From Caldithrix sp964598255 (GTDB taxonomy: Bacteria; Calditrichota; Calditrichia; Calditrichales; Calditrichaceae): 64,000 nt of DNA. Shown one piece after another: positions 8,323 to 17,927 of the stretch. The notes under the pieces are model-generated. The model saw only the letters and a list, made by a program, of their open reading frames with translations, was not told the origin of the DNA and did not search any database. Each line of letters opens with the position of its first letter. The first letter of the stretch is position 1. Made by a program: the position numbers and the translations under genes. The stretch is taken from contig CAZRBA010000073.1 of assembly GCA_964598255.1 (NCBI GenBank), positions 85,915-149,914 of the forward strand, given 5' to 3'.

Positions 8323-8985
8323 TTAAAGGACAACTTCGATATCCAGAACGATATTTTTTTCCAGATTCAAACGGATTGTTTTGGGCTTATCCAGTTCAAT
8401 ATCATTAATAACGGAAAATTCAACGCTAAAATCTTTACTGGTTAGGTCTTTGTCCACTAATTTCCCGCGTCCGTTAATCACGCCGCCCTTTTCTTCATCG
8501 TAATAACTGATTAAAATTTCTTCGTTAATTTCAAGAGCGTCCAAAATTTCCAACAATTCTTCCACATTGCGTTGCTGGATAATTTGTTCGTCCACATCTT
8601 CTTCGATGCTCATTATATCACCGTCATCATAATAAAAATCGATAGTTCCGCCACCGCCTTTTATGTAGACAATGCGTTCGTCTAATTCCTGTTTAATGGA
8701 ACGTTCTACATTAATCACACTGCCGGTAAAATAATCATCGGTAATATCAATAATCTTTACGGTCACCGGTTTTTCCTCCGGTGTACCGTCGTATTCAACG
8801 CGTTGAATATTAACCTTTTTGCCTTTTCCAATGCGCTTAATGATTTCTCGGACTTTTTCCGGTGGCATGGCCCCGGGCCGAAGCTCTACTTTTCTCTTTT
8901 TTTTCTTAAAAAAATTAAGAAAATAACGTTTTGGGTTATTTTCGTGCAGGAGCACATTAATCATTTGATTTCTTCCCACACCCAT
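8323..8985 (-). CDS. Hypothetical protein with two acidic beta-rich halves
   Basis: 220 aa, family not recognised. After a lysine-rich segment (NFFKKKKRKVELRPG, about 24-38) and a short helix-like stretch (PPEKVREIIKRIGKGKK), two beta-rich halves follow: about 58-130 (VKIIDITDDYFTGSVINVER then GGGGTIDFYYDDGDIMSIEED) and about 150-220 (EEILISYYDEEKG then GKLVDKDLTSKDFSVEFSVI). Both halves share a pattern of short strands, a bulky acidic loop and a closing hydrophobic strand, so they may be a diverged duplication. There is no signal peptide or membrane segment, so it is probably cytoplasmic, possibly nucleic-acid associated given the basic N-terminus; that is only a guess. It follows recN by about 180 bases on the same strand. 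Confidence 0.7.
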   Translation of the reverse strand: MGVGRNQMINVLLHENNPKRYFLNFFKKKKRKVELRPGAMPPEKVREIIKRIGKGKKVNIQRVEYDGTPEEKPVTVKIIDITDDYFTGSVINVERSIKQELDERIVYIKGGGGTIDFYYDDGDIMSIEEDVDEQIIQQRNVEELLEILDALEINEEILISYYDEEKGGVINGRGKLVDKDLTSKDFSVEFSVINDIELDKPKTIRLNLEKNIVLDIEVVL

Positions 8986-9164
8986 TACGGCCTCCTAAAA
9001 AATTTGCCAACTAAGTGCTAAAATAAGGTTAAGTTAAACGGTTTGCAAAAATATCAGAAAACAACCGGTGAAATGCCGAATCATACTATGCTTTAAGTAG
9101 CACCGTTTCCGAACAACAAACAAGAGTTTCGGGCAAAAACATACGCTATCTTTTTCGCCACCAA

Positions 9165-10883
9165 TTAGTGCATTGCTCTTGCTTCCGCTATTAAATGACG
9201 CGCATTTTCCAATGTTTGTTCGGCAATTTCTTTTCCGGCCAATAATGTTGCAATTTCATGAATTCGACTGGAGTCATCTAATTGTTCTATATCGACGTAG
9301 GTGCGATTTTCTTCAGTATTTTTTAAGACCTTAAAATGGGTACGGGCAAATGCAGCAATTTGTGGCAAATGGGTTATGCATAAAATTTGGCGTTGACGAC
9401 TCAATTCGGCCATTTGCAAACCAACTACCTGAGCGATTTTGCCCGAAATACCCGCATCAATTTCATCAAAAATCATGGAAGGCACCTGATCCACTGCCGC
9501 CAGCAACGATTTTAGCGCCAGCATAATTCGCGAAATCTCTCCGCCGGAGGCTATTTTATGCAAAGGTTTGAAATCTTCCCCCGCATTGGAAGCCAGCTCA
9601 AACACCACATCATCAAAACCGCGATCGTTCAGTTCAACGGATTTGCCATGCAAAACAAACGGACTTTCTTTATGTTCGCGCACCGTAAGACGAACTCTAA
9701 AACGCGCCTGTGCCATTCCCACCTTGGTAAACATTTCCGTAATTTTTTGCTCGAACTTCTTTGCTGCTTCTTGCCGTCTTCGGTTGAGTTCGGAACCGGT
9801 TTTTTGCAAACTTTCTCTTAAGCTGTCAATCTGCTTTTCCGTTGCGGCAATACGTTCATCGAATTGGCTGATATCTGCCGAGTAGTTTTCGATTTCATGC
9901 AAATATTCAATAAGTTCTTCCACGTTTTTTTTCTGATATTTTTTTAGCAAAAATTCAAGACGCCCAATACGTTCCTGAATTTGTTCCAAGCGTTGCGGAT
10001 CAAATTCTAAATCTGCCAAATAATCGCTAACGAATCGTCCGATTTCTTCAACCGAGGCACGCGCTTCGGCCAAACTTTCGGTAAACTCGGCAAATTGCGC
10101 ATCGTATTCGCTTAACTTTTGCAGATCGTTTTCCGAACGTGCAATTAATCCGGAAGCATTGATTTCTCCGAGATAAAGCGTATCGTTAATAGCCGAGGCC
10201 AACTGATGAATCGCTTCGACATTATTCAGGCGTTTCATTTCGTCGTACAAAGTGTGCAATTCACCGGGTTGCAATTGGGCCTGGTTTAGCTCATCCATCT
10301 GAAAACGATACATATCCTGCAATTGAGTGCTTTTAAGTTGCTTGGCCTTCAAATCATCGCGTTCTTTTAATTTTTGGCGATATTCCTGCAATGTATGGCT
10401 AAAGGTTTGTACCAAATGGTCCAAACGGGCAAAGGCATCCAAATATTCCAAATGATTTTCGGGATGTAACAGGCGTTGGTGTTGATGCTGTCCGTGGATA
10501 TCTATTAAATACGAACTAATTTCATTTAGGCGGCTTAAAGGCACGGGCGTATCGTTTACAAAAGTGCGCGAATTCCCTTTAGCCGAAATTTCTTTGCGTA
10601 AAATAAGCGTATACTCTGTTTCGGAATCGAGCGCTAATTCTTTTAATATGCGCAAAATTTCAGGCCGCGGCCGAAAATCGATTTCGGCCTCTAAAATCGC
10701 TTTGGCGGCACCTTTACGCACCAGTTCAACACTGCTGCGTTCTCCGCAAAGCTGCGCCAGGGCATTCACAATAATCGATTTCCCAGCGCCCGTTTCCCCG
10801 GTTATAATATTCAAGCCTTCGGAAAACTCGATTCGCAACTCGTCAATTAAGGCAAAATTTTTGATGTACAACGATTTTAACAT
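9165..10883 (-). CDS. recN: DNA repair ATPase RecN
   Basis: 572 aa, normal length. RecN is an SMC-like ATPase acting in double-strand break repair. Walker A GETGAGKS is at 29-36 within an N-terminal head lobe, a long coiled-coil region spans about 150-370, and the C-terminal lobe holds the ABC signature ASGGEISRIML (about 444) and Walker B MIFDEIDAGISG (about 468), followed by QILCITHLPQIAAFA, a RecN hallmark. The ATG sits two bases after the stop of the large secreted propeller gene (TAG CC ATG), so the two are very likely co-transcribed and translationally coupled, an unexpected partnership. Confidence 0.96.
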   Translation of the reverse strand: MLKSLYIKNFALIDELRIEFSEGLNIITGETGAGKSIIVNALAQLCGERSSVELVRKGAAKAILEAEIDFRPRPEILRILKELALDSETEYTLILRKEISAKGNSRTFVNDTPVPLSRLNEISSYLIDIHGQHQHQRLLHPENHLEYLDAFARLDHLVQTFSHTLQEYRQKLKERDDLKAKQLKSTQLQDMYRFQMDELNQAQLQPGELHTLYDEMKRLNNVEAIHQLASAINDTLYLGEINASGLIARSENDLQKLSEYDAQFAEFTESLAEARASVEEIGRFVSDYLADLEFDPQRLEQIQERIGRLEFLLKKYQKKNVEELIEYLHEIENYSADISQFDERIAATEKQIDSLRESLQKTGSELNRRRQEAAKKFEQKITEMFTKVGMAQARFRVRLTVREHKESPFVLHGKSVELNDRGFDDVVFELASNAGEDFKPLHKIASGGEISRIMLALKSLLAAVDQVPSMIFDEIDAGISGKIAQVVGLQMAELSRQRQILCITHLPQIAAFARTHFKVLKNTEENRTYVDIEQLDDSSRIHEIATLLAGKEIAEQTLENARHLIAEARAMH

Positions 10884-10885
10884 GG

Positions 10886-13267
10886 CTATTTTCGGATTAC
10901 AGCAAATTTACCGGTTATTGATTTTCCGTTTTCATTGTAAGCTAAATAAAGATAGATACCCGATGCAACTTTCTTTCCCAAAGAGTCGCGGCCGTCCCAA
11001 TAGGCGCGTCCGCCGTCAACGGCAATGGTTCCGTCGCTAAGCAACGTTTTTGAGGTAAGTTCGCGAACCAGATGTCCGTTAATAGTAAAAATTTTTACCG
11101 ACGAATTCCGCATCAAATTTTTAATTACGAATTTACCCTCAGCCTGATCCAAAACATACGGGTTCGGCCCCACCGCAACTTCATTGAAATTTTCGCGGAT
11201 TTCGGCAAAAGCCCCACGATAAATACTTAACCCTTCCTCAGTAGCAAAATAGGCCTCACCGGTCTTATCGTCAACAAAAATGCCATGCACATCATTACTA
11301 ACCAAGTAGCTGTTGCGCGTATTAAACCCCTTCCAGGCATGCGTATCCCAGGGACTCCGATCGGCGGGCAAAATACTTACACCGCCACTGGTGGCAAACC
11401 ATTTGTTATTGTATTTATCGACAACAATTTTACGAATATCGTTTTCCAACGGTCCCGCCAACCCCTGTTCGTCTCCCACATGTTTGTACACATTAATGCC
11501 GTCGAATGAATTCAATCCGCTGGTCGTACCGATCCAAAGCACCCCGTCTTGATCTACGGCCAACGACTGTACAAAATTGCTGAATAAATTATCCTTTATT
11601 TGCACATGATATAGTTGGTCATCCGCTTTATTGGCCAACGAACTTCCGTAATCTAAAATATACAATCCATCACGGTAGGTACCGATGTAAATACGATTAT
11701 TAAACGTATCGAACGCCAGGCAGAGCACTCCGCCTTCGGCCGCGCGAATGCCGTCTCTGCTACCAAAATAAATCCAGCGATCCGGATCAAGAACCGGAAA
11801 GCCTGAATTGTCGTAAGGGGCAACGGCAATCAAATGATCGTTACTAGCATAATAATTTGTAAACCATAAATTACCGCGCGGGCCTTCGACAACCGAGGTA
11901 ATTACGGTATATTTTTCATTGATTACCGCACCGCTAAAAAAACCGTGCAGTACCTTTGCAGGATCGATAGGACGCACTAAAATATTTCCATCACAGGCAA
12001 TGTTTAGATTTCCGGCAAAATCATGATTATTAAAGAAAAGCGTATCGGCGGATGCCGAAAAAGCGATAACACCACCGCCCCAGGTACCGAACCACATATT
12101 ATTAAAACGATCCTGATAAATGGCATCCACATCGTTTGCCGGGCCCCAATACGTGTTTCCGCTAAAATAATATTGTGTCCACTGTCGGCCGTCATATTTA
12201 ATCATTCCCGTCAATTGCGAAACTTTGGGACGACTACCGCTAAGCCACAAATTATTCTGCCGATCCTTAAACACGGTTCGTAATGTGTTGGTCGGGGGGC
12301 CGGGTATTTTGTGGGGTATTTTGTCTCGGGACGAGGCAATTCCGTTGTGCTGCAGTCCCACCCAAATCGTTCCGCCGGAATCTGCGGCCAGCGATCGAAT
12401 ATCGGTCTTAAAAACCGACCCCGCGGTAATTCCCCGCCCGGATTCGTAGGTGTACAACGAAATACCAGCGGCCACGTAAAGTTTGCCATTCAGGGGAAGC
12501 AAATAATCCACGAATAAATATTTTCCCGTATTCAGCAACTTCCAATCCGTGCGTAACGTAAAGCTATTTTGCCGGTCTACCGAAACCAAACCGGCCATCG
12601 TGCCAACCCATAAATATGTTTGATCGCAAGCCAAAGCCGTGATAGTATTATCAGGTAAATAACGAGTAGCATTAAAAACTTTCCAGCGTCGCGGATCGTT
12701 AATCGGGAACCGACCGAAATCCGCAGGAGCAGATAGCAGCCCCTTATCGGTTCCCAGCCAAATACGACCGTTAAAAACGGCGCATTGCAAAATTTTTTCT
12801 GGCCGAAGGGGAAAATTCTGAAAAAAATCTTTAAAAACAAAATGTCCCTGATCACGTTTGTAAACCCCAGCACCGTCGCGCGTTGCCACCCAAAGAGTAT
12901 CGCCTGTTACGAACAAATCATAAACAGGCATACCTTCCATATCGTATTTGTAGTCCCAGGTGCCATCTTGAGGATTGTAAATTTGGATTAATCCATCTTG
13001 GCCGCCAATAATAATTTGCCCTAAATCGTCATGGGTAACCGTATTCAAACTAAGCGAACGCAGTCCCTGTAAATTGGTTATTTTTTCAAATGATGAATCT
13101 TGCGGATCAAAACGAAACATTCCGCCGTTCGAAACGGCCCAAACGGCCCCATCTGCCACCGTAATTTGGTTAACGTCGTTCATATCGGTAATGCTCTGCC
13201 AGTCGTTTAATCCCTGAGCATAGGTTACAATCATTGTTAATAACAAAATAAAAAATGCTCTGGCCAT
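10886..13267 (-). CDS. Secreted beta-propeller protein with FlgD-like/type IX-style C-terminal domain
   Basis: 793 aa. The signal peptide is at about 1-19 (MARAFFILLLTMIVTYAQG). The body is built of repeated propeller blades of the kind found in the sensor part of two-component regulators: variants of WVGTxxGL, LWFGTWGGGVIAF, LWIGTTSGLNSFDG and KWFATSGGVSI recur through residues 30-680. The last 90 residues form an Ig-like FlgD/type IX sorting-like module: GPNPYVLDQ, SVKIFTINGHLVREL, AYWDGRDSLGKKVASGIYLY. No kinase or DNA-binding part is present, so this is a secreted or surface-attached propeller, not a sensor kinase; ligand unknown. AAGGAT precedes the ATG. It is followed by recN with a 2-base gap. 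Confidence 0.85.
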   Translation of the reverse strand: MARAFFILLLTMIVTYAQGLNDWQSITDMNDVNQITVADGAVWAVSNGGMFRFDPQDSSFEKITNLQGLRSLSLNTVTHDDLGQIIIGGQDGLIQIYNPQDGTWDYKYDMEGMPVYDLFVTGDTLWVATRDGAGVYKRDQGHFVFKDFFQNFPLRPEKILQCAVFNGRIWLGTDKGLLSAPADFGRFPINDPRRWKVFNATRYLPDNTITALACDQTYLWVGTMAGLVSVDRQNSFTLRTDWKLLNTGKYLFVDYLLPLNGKLYVAAGISLYTYESGRGITAGSVFKTDIRSLAADSGGTIWVGLQHNGIASSRDKIPHKIPGPPTNTLRTVFKDRQNNLWLSGSRPKVSQLTGMIKYDGRQWTQYYFSGNTYWGPANDVDAIYQDRFNNMWFGTWGGGVIAFSASADTLFFNNHDFAGNLNIACDGNILVRPIDPAKVLHGFFSGAVINEKYTVITSVVEGPRGNLWFTNYYASNDHLIAVAPYDNSGFPVLDPDRWIYFGSRDGIRAAEGGVLCLAFDTFNNRIYIGTYRDGLYILDYGSSLANKADDQLYHVQIKDNLFSNFVQSLAVDQDGVLWIGTTSGLNSFDGINVYKHVGDEQGLAGPLENDIRKIVVDKYNNKWFATSGGVSILPADRSPWDTHAWKGFNTRNSYLVSNDVHGIFVDDKTGEAYFATEEGLSIYRGAFAEIRENFNEVAVGPNPYVLDQAEGKFVIKNLMRNSSVKIFTINGHLVRELTSKTLLSDGTIAVDGGRAYWDGRDSLGKKVASGIYLYLAYNENGKSITGKFAVIRK

Positions 13268-13508
13268 ACATAATCCTTAAGTTTTTTGCAAATTTCTTTT
13301 AATTCGAAAGAAATCAAAATCGATTTTTAAATGCGACAGAAACACTATATTTTTGTCCGCAATGCTTGGCCTTGTGCCGGTCTTTTAACAAACGGATCGC
13401 TCTATTCACCACCCCTTTCTACCGAATTAACGGTTAAGCGGCAAAATCACAAGCGGAGATCCGTTTCCGTACGCCATTAACAAACATGCCGTTTAGGCCA
13501 ATTGCTTG

Positions 13509-13976
13509 TTATCCCTTCATTTGCGCAAACAAATCGGCCATTTCGATGGCGGCCAAAGCGGCATCCCATCCTTTGTTGCCGGATTTCGTTCCGGCGCGCT
13601 CGATTGCTTGTTCGATGGTATCGCTGGTAATAATTCCGAAAATAATGGGTACTCCGGTTTCCAAAGCGCTTTGGGCTACTCCTTTGGAAACCTCCGCTGC
13701 CACGTAATCAAAATGGGGTGTTGCGCCGCGAATAACAGCGCCAAGACACATCACCGCATCGTAGGTTTTACTTTGTGCCAACTTTTTGGCGACTAACGGA
13801 ATTTCAAACGCACCCGGCACCCAAACCACGGTAATGTCATCTGGCGAACAATGATGACGTAAAAGACAATCTTCTGCTCCGGACAGTAATTTTTGACTGA
13901 TAAATTCGTTAAATCGGCTGACAATCAGGGCAAACTTACGTCCCTTGGCCGAAAGTTTTCCTTCGATAACGTTCAT
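13509..13976 (-). CDS. ribH: 6,7-dimethyl-8-ribityllumazine synthase
   Basis: 155 aa from the preferred start. The enzyme condenses the ribitylamino-pyrimidine with dihydroxybutanone phosphate in riboflavin synthesis, usually as a large cytoplasmic shell. Motifs seen: VSRFNEF near the N-terminus, VPGAFEIPLVAKKLA, and CLGAVIRGATPHFDYVA with its catalytic-region histidine. An upstream in-frame Met (14003) exists, but AAGGAAA lies 4 bases before the ATG at 13976 and the family begins close to MNVIEGKL, so 13976 is chosen. Last gene of the riboflavin operon (Nudix, ribD, riboflavin synthase, ribBA, ribH). Confidence 0.95.
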   Translation of the reverse strand: MNVIEGKLSAKGRKFALIVSRFNEFISQKLLSGAEDCLLRHHCSPDDITVVWVPGAFEIPLVAKKLAQSKTYDAVMCLGAVIRGATPHFDYVAAEVSKGVAQSALETGVPIIFGIITSDTIEQAIERAGTKSGNKGWDAALAAIEMADLFAQMKG

Positions 13977-14076
13977 AATAATTTCCTTACGTTTTATTTG
14001 CAAGCATTTCCCCTACGCAAAAAGGCAACCAAGCAGCCATCAAGCGCGTGGCTTGCAATTGTTTTTGCCAGTATAC

Positions 14077-15303
14077 TCATTTATTGTTTAAAAATAAATG
14101 ACCTAATTTATCTCTTTTGGTTTTTAGGTAAAACTCATTGATTTCATTGGGACAAATTTCGATGGGCACCCGTTCGACCACTTCCAGCTCATAACCTTTT
14201 AGGCCGATAATTTTTTTGGGATTATTGGTCATTAAACGAATTTTGCTTAGCCCCAAATCTTTTAGAATTTGAGCACCGATCCCGTAATCGCGCAAATCGG
14301 CTTTAAAGCCCAATGCTTCATTGGCCTCTACGGTATCTTTGCCTTGCTCCTGCAGGGCATAGGCCAGCAGTTTGTTAACCAAGCCGATTCCGCGGCCTTC
14401 CTGACGCATGTACAAAAGCACTCCGCGGCCTTCCTGCTCAATCATTTCCATGGCTGTGTGCAACTGATCGCCGCAATCGCAGCGTTTGGAACCGAATACA
14501 TCGCCGGTTAAACATTCGGAATGCACACGTACCAATACTGGACGGCCATCGGCTACGGTTCCCTTTACCAAAGCCACATGATGTTCGTTCGGATTGAGTG
14601 TGTTTTCGTACAAATACAATTTAAATGTACCGTATTTGGTGGGCATATCCACCACAACGCGACGGCGTACAAACTTTTCTTTCTGTCGCCGATAGCGAAT
14701 CAAATCGGCAATGGTAATAATTTTTAATCCGTGCTTTTCGGTAAATGCTTTCAGAGTTTCGCCGCGGGCCATACTGCCGTCTTCGGCCATTATTTCACAC
14801 AAAATGCCAGAGGGTCGCAAACCGGCCAAACGCGCTAAATCCACGGCCGCTTCCGTATGCCCGGCACGCCGCAACACGCCGCCTTTTTTTGCAATCAGCG
14901 GGAAAATATGCCCAGGCCGCGCCAAGTCTTCCGGCTTGGTAGCGGGATCGATAATGGTGCGAATGGTGTGCGCACGATCGTAGGCCGAAATGCCGGTAGT
15001 GGTACCATGAAGGGCATCCACGCTAACCGTAAAGGGCGTTTCGTGCAAAGATGAATTTTCTTCTACCATAAAATCAAGATTCAAAGCGCGGGCCCGTTCT
15101 TCGGTTATGGAAATGCATAACATGCCTCTTGCTTCGCGCGTAATAAAATTAACGTCTTGCGGCCGCACCATTTCGGAAGCCATGATCAAATCGCCTTCGT
15201 TTTCTCGATCGCGGTCATCAACCACCACCACCATTTTACCATTGCGAATATCTTCAATCGCCTCATCTATGGTATTAAATCGAATAACTTCTCTATTACA
15301 CAT
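14077..15303 (-). CDS. ribBA: Bifunctional 3,4-dihydroxy-2-butanone-4-phosphate synthase / GTP cyclohydrolase II
   Basis: 408 aa, a two-domain fusion that starts both branches of riboflavin synthesis. Residues about 1-205 are the butanone-phosphate synthase: VVDDRDRENEGDLIMASE, and RAGHTEAAVDLARLAG. Residues about 210-400 are GTP cyclohydrolase II: the zinc cysteines in SECLTGDVFGSKRCDCGD (about 262-278) and the catalytic MRQEGRGIGLVNKLLAYALQ segment. The gene starts 3 bases after the riboflavin synthase stop, indicating tight coupling. Both active sites appear intact. Confidence 0.97.
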   Translation of the reverse strand: MCNREVIRFNTIDEAIEDIRNGKMVVVVDDRDRENEGDLIMASEMVRPQDVNFITREARGMLCISITEERARALNLDFMVEENSSLHETPFTVSVDALHGTTTGISAYDRAHTIRTIIDPATKPEDLARPGHIFPLIAKKGGVLRRAGHTEAAVDLARLAGLRPSGILCEIMAEDGSMARGETLKAFTEKHGLKIITIADLIRYRRQKEKFVRRRVVVDMPTKYGTFKLYLYENTLNPNEHHVALVKGTVADGRPVLVRVHSECLTGDVFGSKRCDCGDQLHTAMEMIEQEGRGVLLYMRQEGRGIGLVNKLLAYALQEQGKDTVEANEALGFKADLRDYGIGAQILKDLGLSKIRLMTNNPKKIIGLKGYELEVVERVPIEICPNEINEFYLKTKRDKLGHLFLNNK

Positions 15304-15306
15304 CAG

Positions 15307-15954
15307 TTAAAACCCCATCCTTCGTAACCATTCCGGTGTAATTACGCCAGCGGTTGTTTGGTCTTCTTTAAATCCTAACAATCGTTCCACATACTTGGCT
15401 ATCAAATCGACCTCGATATTAACGGCGTTTCCTATTTGCCGATGCCGTAAATTTGTATGGTTAAATGTATGCGGAATGATCGAAAGTCCGATTGTTCGCT
15501 CGGTTAAATCGGCAACGGTCAAACTGATGCCGTCGATAGCAACAGAACCCTCCAAAATTAAATAACGCAAAAGAGGCGCAGGAACTTCCACCCGCACAAC
15601 ATAATTTTCACCCAGCGCGCGTATTTGCCGGATGTAACCAATGCCATTGACATGCCCCTGCACCAAATGCCCGCCTAAACGATCGTTTAAACGCAAAGCC
15701 CGCTCTAAATTCACCTTAAGCCCGGTGCGCCATTGGCCAACGGTAGTTTTGCGCAGGGTTTCGCCTACAGCTTCTACCCAAAATCCATGAGCTTCGGTTT
15801 GCACTACGGTTAGGCACACTCCGTTAACGGCCACGGAATCGTCTACCTTGCAGTCGCTTGTTACTTTACGGGCTTCGATAAACAAACGTCGCCCGTCGCG
15901 CATGGAGCGAATTTGACCGATAATGCCAATTTCTTCTATTAATCCGGTAAACAT
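15307..15954 (-). CDS. ribE: Riboflavin synthase alpha chain
   Basis: 215 aa. It dismutates two lumazine molecules to riboflavin. The two internal lumazine-binding repeats are visible: first MFTGLIEEIG, VNGVCLTVVQ and GHLVQGHVNGIG; second SVAIDGISLTVADL and the closing NIEVDLIAKYVERLL. Length and the MFTG start fit the family. It lies between ribD (9 bases) and ribBA (3 bases) on the minus strand. Confidence 0.96.
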   Translation of the reverse strand: MFTGLIEEIGIIGQIRSMRDGRRLFIEARKVTSDCKVDDSVAVNGVCLTVVQTEAHGFWVEAVGETLRKTTVGQWRTGLKVNLERALRLNDRLGGHLVQGHVNGIGYIRQIRALGENYVVRVEVPAPLLRYLILEGSVAIDGISLTVADLTERTIGLSIIPHTFNHTNLRHRQIGNAVNIEVDLIAKYVERLLGFKEDQTTAGVITPEWLRRMGF

Positions 15955-15963
15955 GAACTAAAT

Positions 15964-17082
15964 TTAGTAATTTTCCGCATCTTTGTCACTTTTCTTTTTG
16001 CCGTAAATAAGCGCAACATCATCGTTTAGTCGCCGCACCCGTTTTAAAGCCAGATCACCGATCAAGTTAGTTTTTAAGGCAGGAAGGCCTTTGGTTAAAA
16101 TATGTGGCGTCTGCAAAATAATCCATTCGTCCCACAGGCTTGTTTCCCAAAACAGAGAAAAAATTTTTTGTCCGCCTTCCACCAATAACGATCCCACTTT
16201 AAATTCTTGCCATAGCATTGCCAGCAAGCCTTCCAAATCCATGTTTTTTCCGTGGTTTTCCGGCAAAAAAACCACCCGAATTCCGGCCTGCCGCAAACGT
16301 TGTACTTTTTCCGCCAGAGCTATGGGCGAACCGACGACCATTGTTTTGGCTTTGAACATATCGTTAAAAACCCAAGCATTTAACGGCAAATTTAAGGTGG
16401 GCGACAAAATGATGCGCAAGGGATTGCTTCCCGAAACCTCACGTACGGTTAACTGTGGATTATCGGCGCGAATCGTTCCGCTGCCCACTAAAACTGCGTC
16501 ATGGAAACTGCGCAAACGGTGTACGTAACGCACGGCCTTAGGTCCGGTTAGCCAGAATTGTCGACCTTTTTGCTTGGCAATAAAGCCATCCAGCGATTGC
16601 GCCATTTTCACCGTAACATAGGGACGTTGTTTTTGCATATTTACAAAAAAATAACGGTTGAGCTCGGCCCCCTCTTCTTGCAAAAGACCGGACTGTACTT
16701 CAATACCGGCCTTGCGTAATTGTTGCAAACCTTGACCGCTTACTTCCGGATTGGGGTCGATATTGCTCACCACAACACGTTTAATTTTTTTACTGATAAT
16801 TAATGGCGTGCATGGCGGCGTTTTTTTGTTAGTATGGCAGCACGGTTCCAAATTGCAGTACAAGGTTGCGCCGCTCACATCCTGACGGGCCTTCTTAAAG
16901 GCATCCACTTCGGCATGGGGGCCACCAAAATAATGGTGATAGCCCTCAGCAATAATGCGTCCCTCTTTTACAATTACGGCGCCAACCATAGGATTAGGAC
17001 GGACACGCGCCCGACCTTTGCGCGCCAATTGAAAGCAGCGGCGCATCATTTTACGATCAAAATCGGAAAATTTTTCAGGCAT
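15964..17082 (-). CDS. ribD: Bifunctional riboflavin deaminase/reductase RibD
   Basis: 372 aa. Residues 1-145 are the zinc-dependent deaminase: PNPMVGAVIVKEGRIIAEG, the ligand histidine and glutamate in HAEVD (56-60), and the cysteines in EPCCHTNKKTPPCTP (79-93). Residues about 150-360 are the NADPH-dependent reductase, starting at PYVTVKMAQSLDGFIA and including LVGSGTIRADNPQLTVR and SLLVEGGQKIFSLFW. It performs the second and third steps from the GTP branch. The start overlaps the Nudix gene by 8 bases. No FMN riboswitch is evident upstream of the operon. Confidence 0.96.
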   Translation of the reverse strand: MPEKFSDFDRKMMRRCFQLARKGRARVRPNPMVGAVIVKEGRIIAEGYHHYFGGPHAEVDAFKKARQDVSGATLYCNLEPCCHTNKKTPPCTPLIISKKIKRVVVSNIDPNPEVSGQGLQQLRKAGIEVQSGLLQEEGAELNRYFFVNMQKQRPYVTVKMAQSLDGFIAKQKGRQFWLTGPKAVRYVHRLRSFHDAVLVGSGTIRADNPQLTVREVSGSNPLRIILSPTLNLPLNAWVFNDMFKAKTMVVGSPIALAEKVQRLRQAGIRVVFLPENHGKNMDLEGLLAMLWQEFKVGSLLVEGGQKIFSLFWETSLWDEWIILQTPHILTKGLPALKTNLIGDLALKRVRRLNDDVALIYGKKKSDKDAENY

Positions 17083-17758
17083 GTTCTCCCGCCTCCCGTG
17101 CTAAAAAACGTTTGCGCGGCAAATCGAAAACAATGGCCAACAAGTCGCTTAGTAAAAATCCGGTTACACCCCAAATAACCTCACGGCGATAGTAATAATA
17201 ATGAAGCAACCAAGGAGTCTCTTGATCTGCGACTATTTTGGTTTTGTAGTGGGCGTTATCCAACAAATGCAGTAAAGGTACTTCGATCAAATAATCTATT
17301 TCGGCCTTGTTAATGCGAAAAGGGTACGGGTAGTCAAACAATCCGACAAACGGGCTTACGCAATAATGCGTATTGGTTAAAAATCGATCGCACCGCCCTA
17401 AAATCCGGACATCTTGTGCCTTTAGCCCGATCTCTTCTTCGGTTTCGCGCAGTGCGGTTTGCAGCATGTCGGCATCGGTCTTGTCCCATTGGCCGCCTGG
17501 CAACGAAATTTGCCCTTTGTGGTGCTCTACGGAATTGCTGCGTCTGGTAAACAACAGGTAGGGCTGATCGTTCCTAAAATAAAATGGGAACAAAACCGCA
17601 GCGGGAATTCCCCGAATATCGGAACGATAGGCATAGGTTTGCACCTTATGGTTTTGCAACCGTTGGCGAACATGTACGGCAAATGTCTCGGCATCCGAAC
17701 ACACGCCCCTAATTTCTTCTTCGCTCATTTGAGACATCCTTATTCGTTTAGGCATCAA
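17075..17758 (-). CDS. Nudix hydrolase, CoA-pyrophosphatase-like
   Basis: 227 aa. The Nudix box region reads SLPGGQWDKTDADMLQ followed by TALRETEEEIGL, close to the NudL-type CoA diphosphatase signature (PGG...D...TALRETxEEIGL). These enzymes hydrolyse nucleoside diphosphate linkages such as CoA. It is the first gene of the riboflavin operon and overlaps ribD by 8 bases; because riboflavin synthesis needs an otherwise unassigned phosphatase step, a role there is conceivable, but the family match favours CoA or a related dinucleotide. A Met 9 residues in (MSEEEIRG) is a possible alternative start. No strong ribosome binding site seen. Confidence 0.82.
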   Translation of the reverse strand: MMPKRIRMSQMSEEEIRGVCSDAETFAVHVRQRLQNHKVQTYAYRSDIRGIPAAVLFPFYFRNDQPYLLFTRRSNSVEHHKGQISLPGGQWDKTDADMLQTALRETEEEIGLKAQDVRILGRCDRFLTNTHYCVSPFVGLFDYPYPFRINKAEIDYLIEVPLLHLLDNAHYKTKIVADQETPWLLHYYYYRREVIWGVTGFLLSDLLAIVFDLPRKRFLAREAGEHA

Positions 17759-17927
17759 TATTCAAAAATAACGCGTGTAAGTCAAGGTCGGTTCCGGCGG
17801 GTTAAAAAAGCAATGGAAACACGGTTAAAAATCAATAGTCACAAATTCGGCCGCAATAATGCCCGTAATTCCCTATCGGGTCGCTATTACGGTGCAAACT
17901 AAAAAAATTCAAAAACCGTAAGGGCGC

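Noticed and set aside
10564..11040. 158-aa plus-strand frame antisense to recN and the propeller gene
   Set aside because: It is a long shadow of two certain genes; its composition (serine-, arginine-rich) is that of antisense reading.
17759..17927. FMN riboswitch before the riboflavin operon
   Set aside because: The stretch before the Nudix gene lacks the conserved FMN-element segments and is too short for a complete element.
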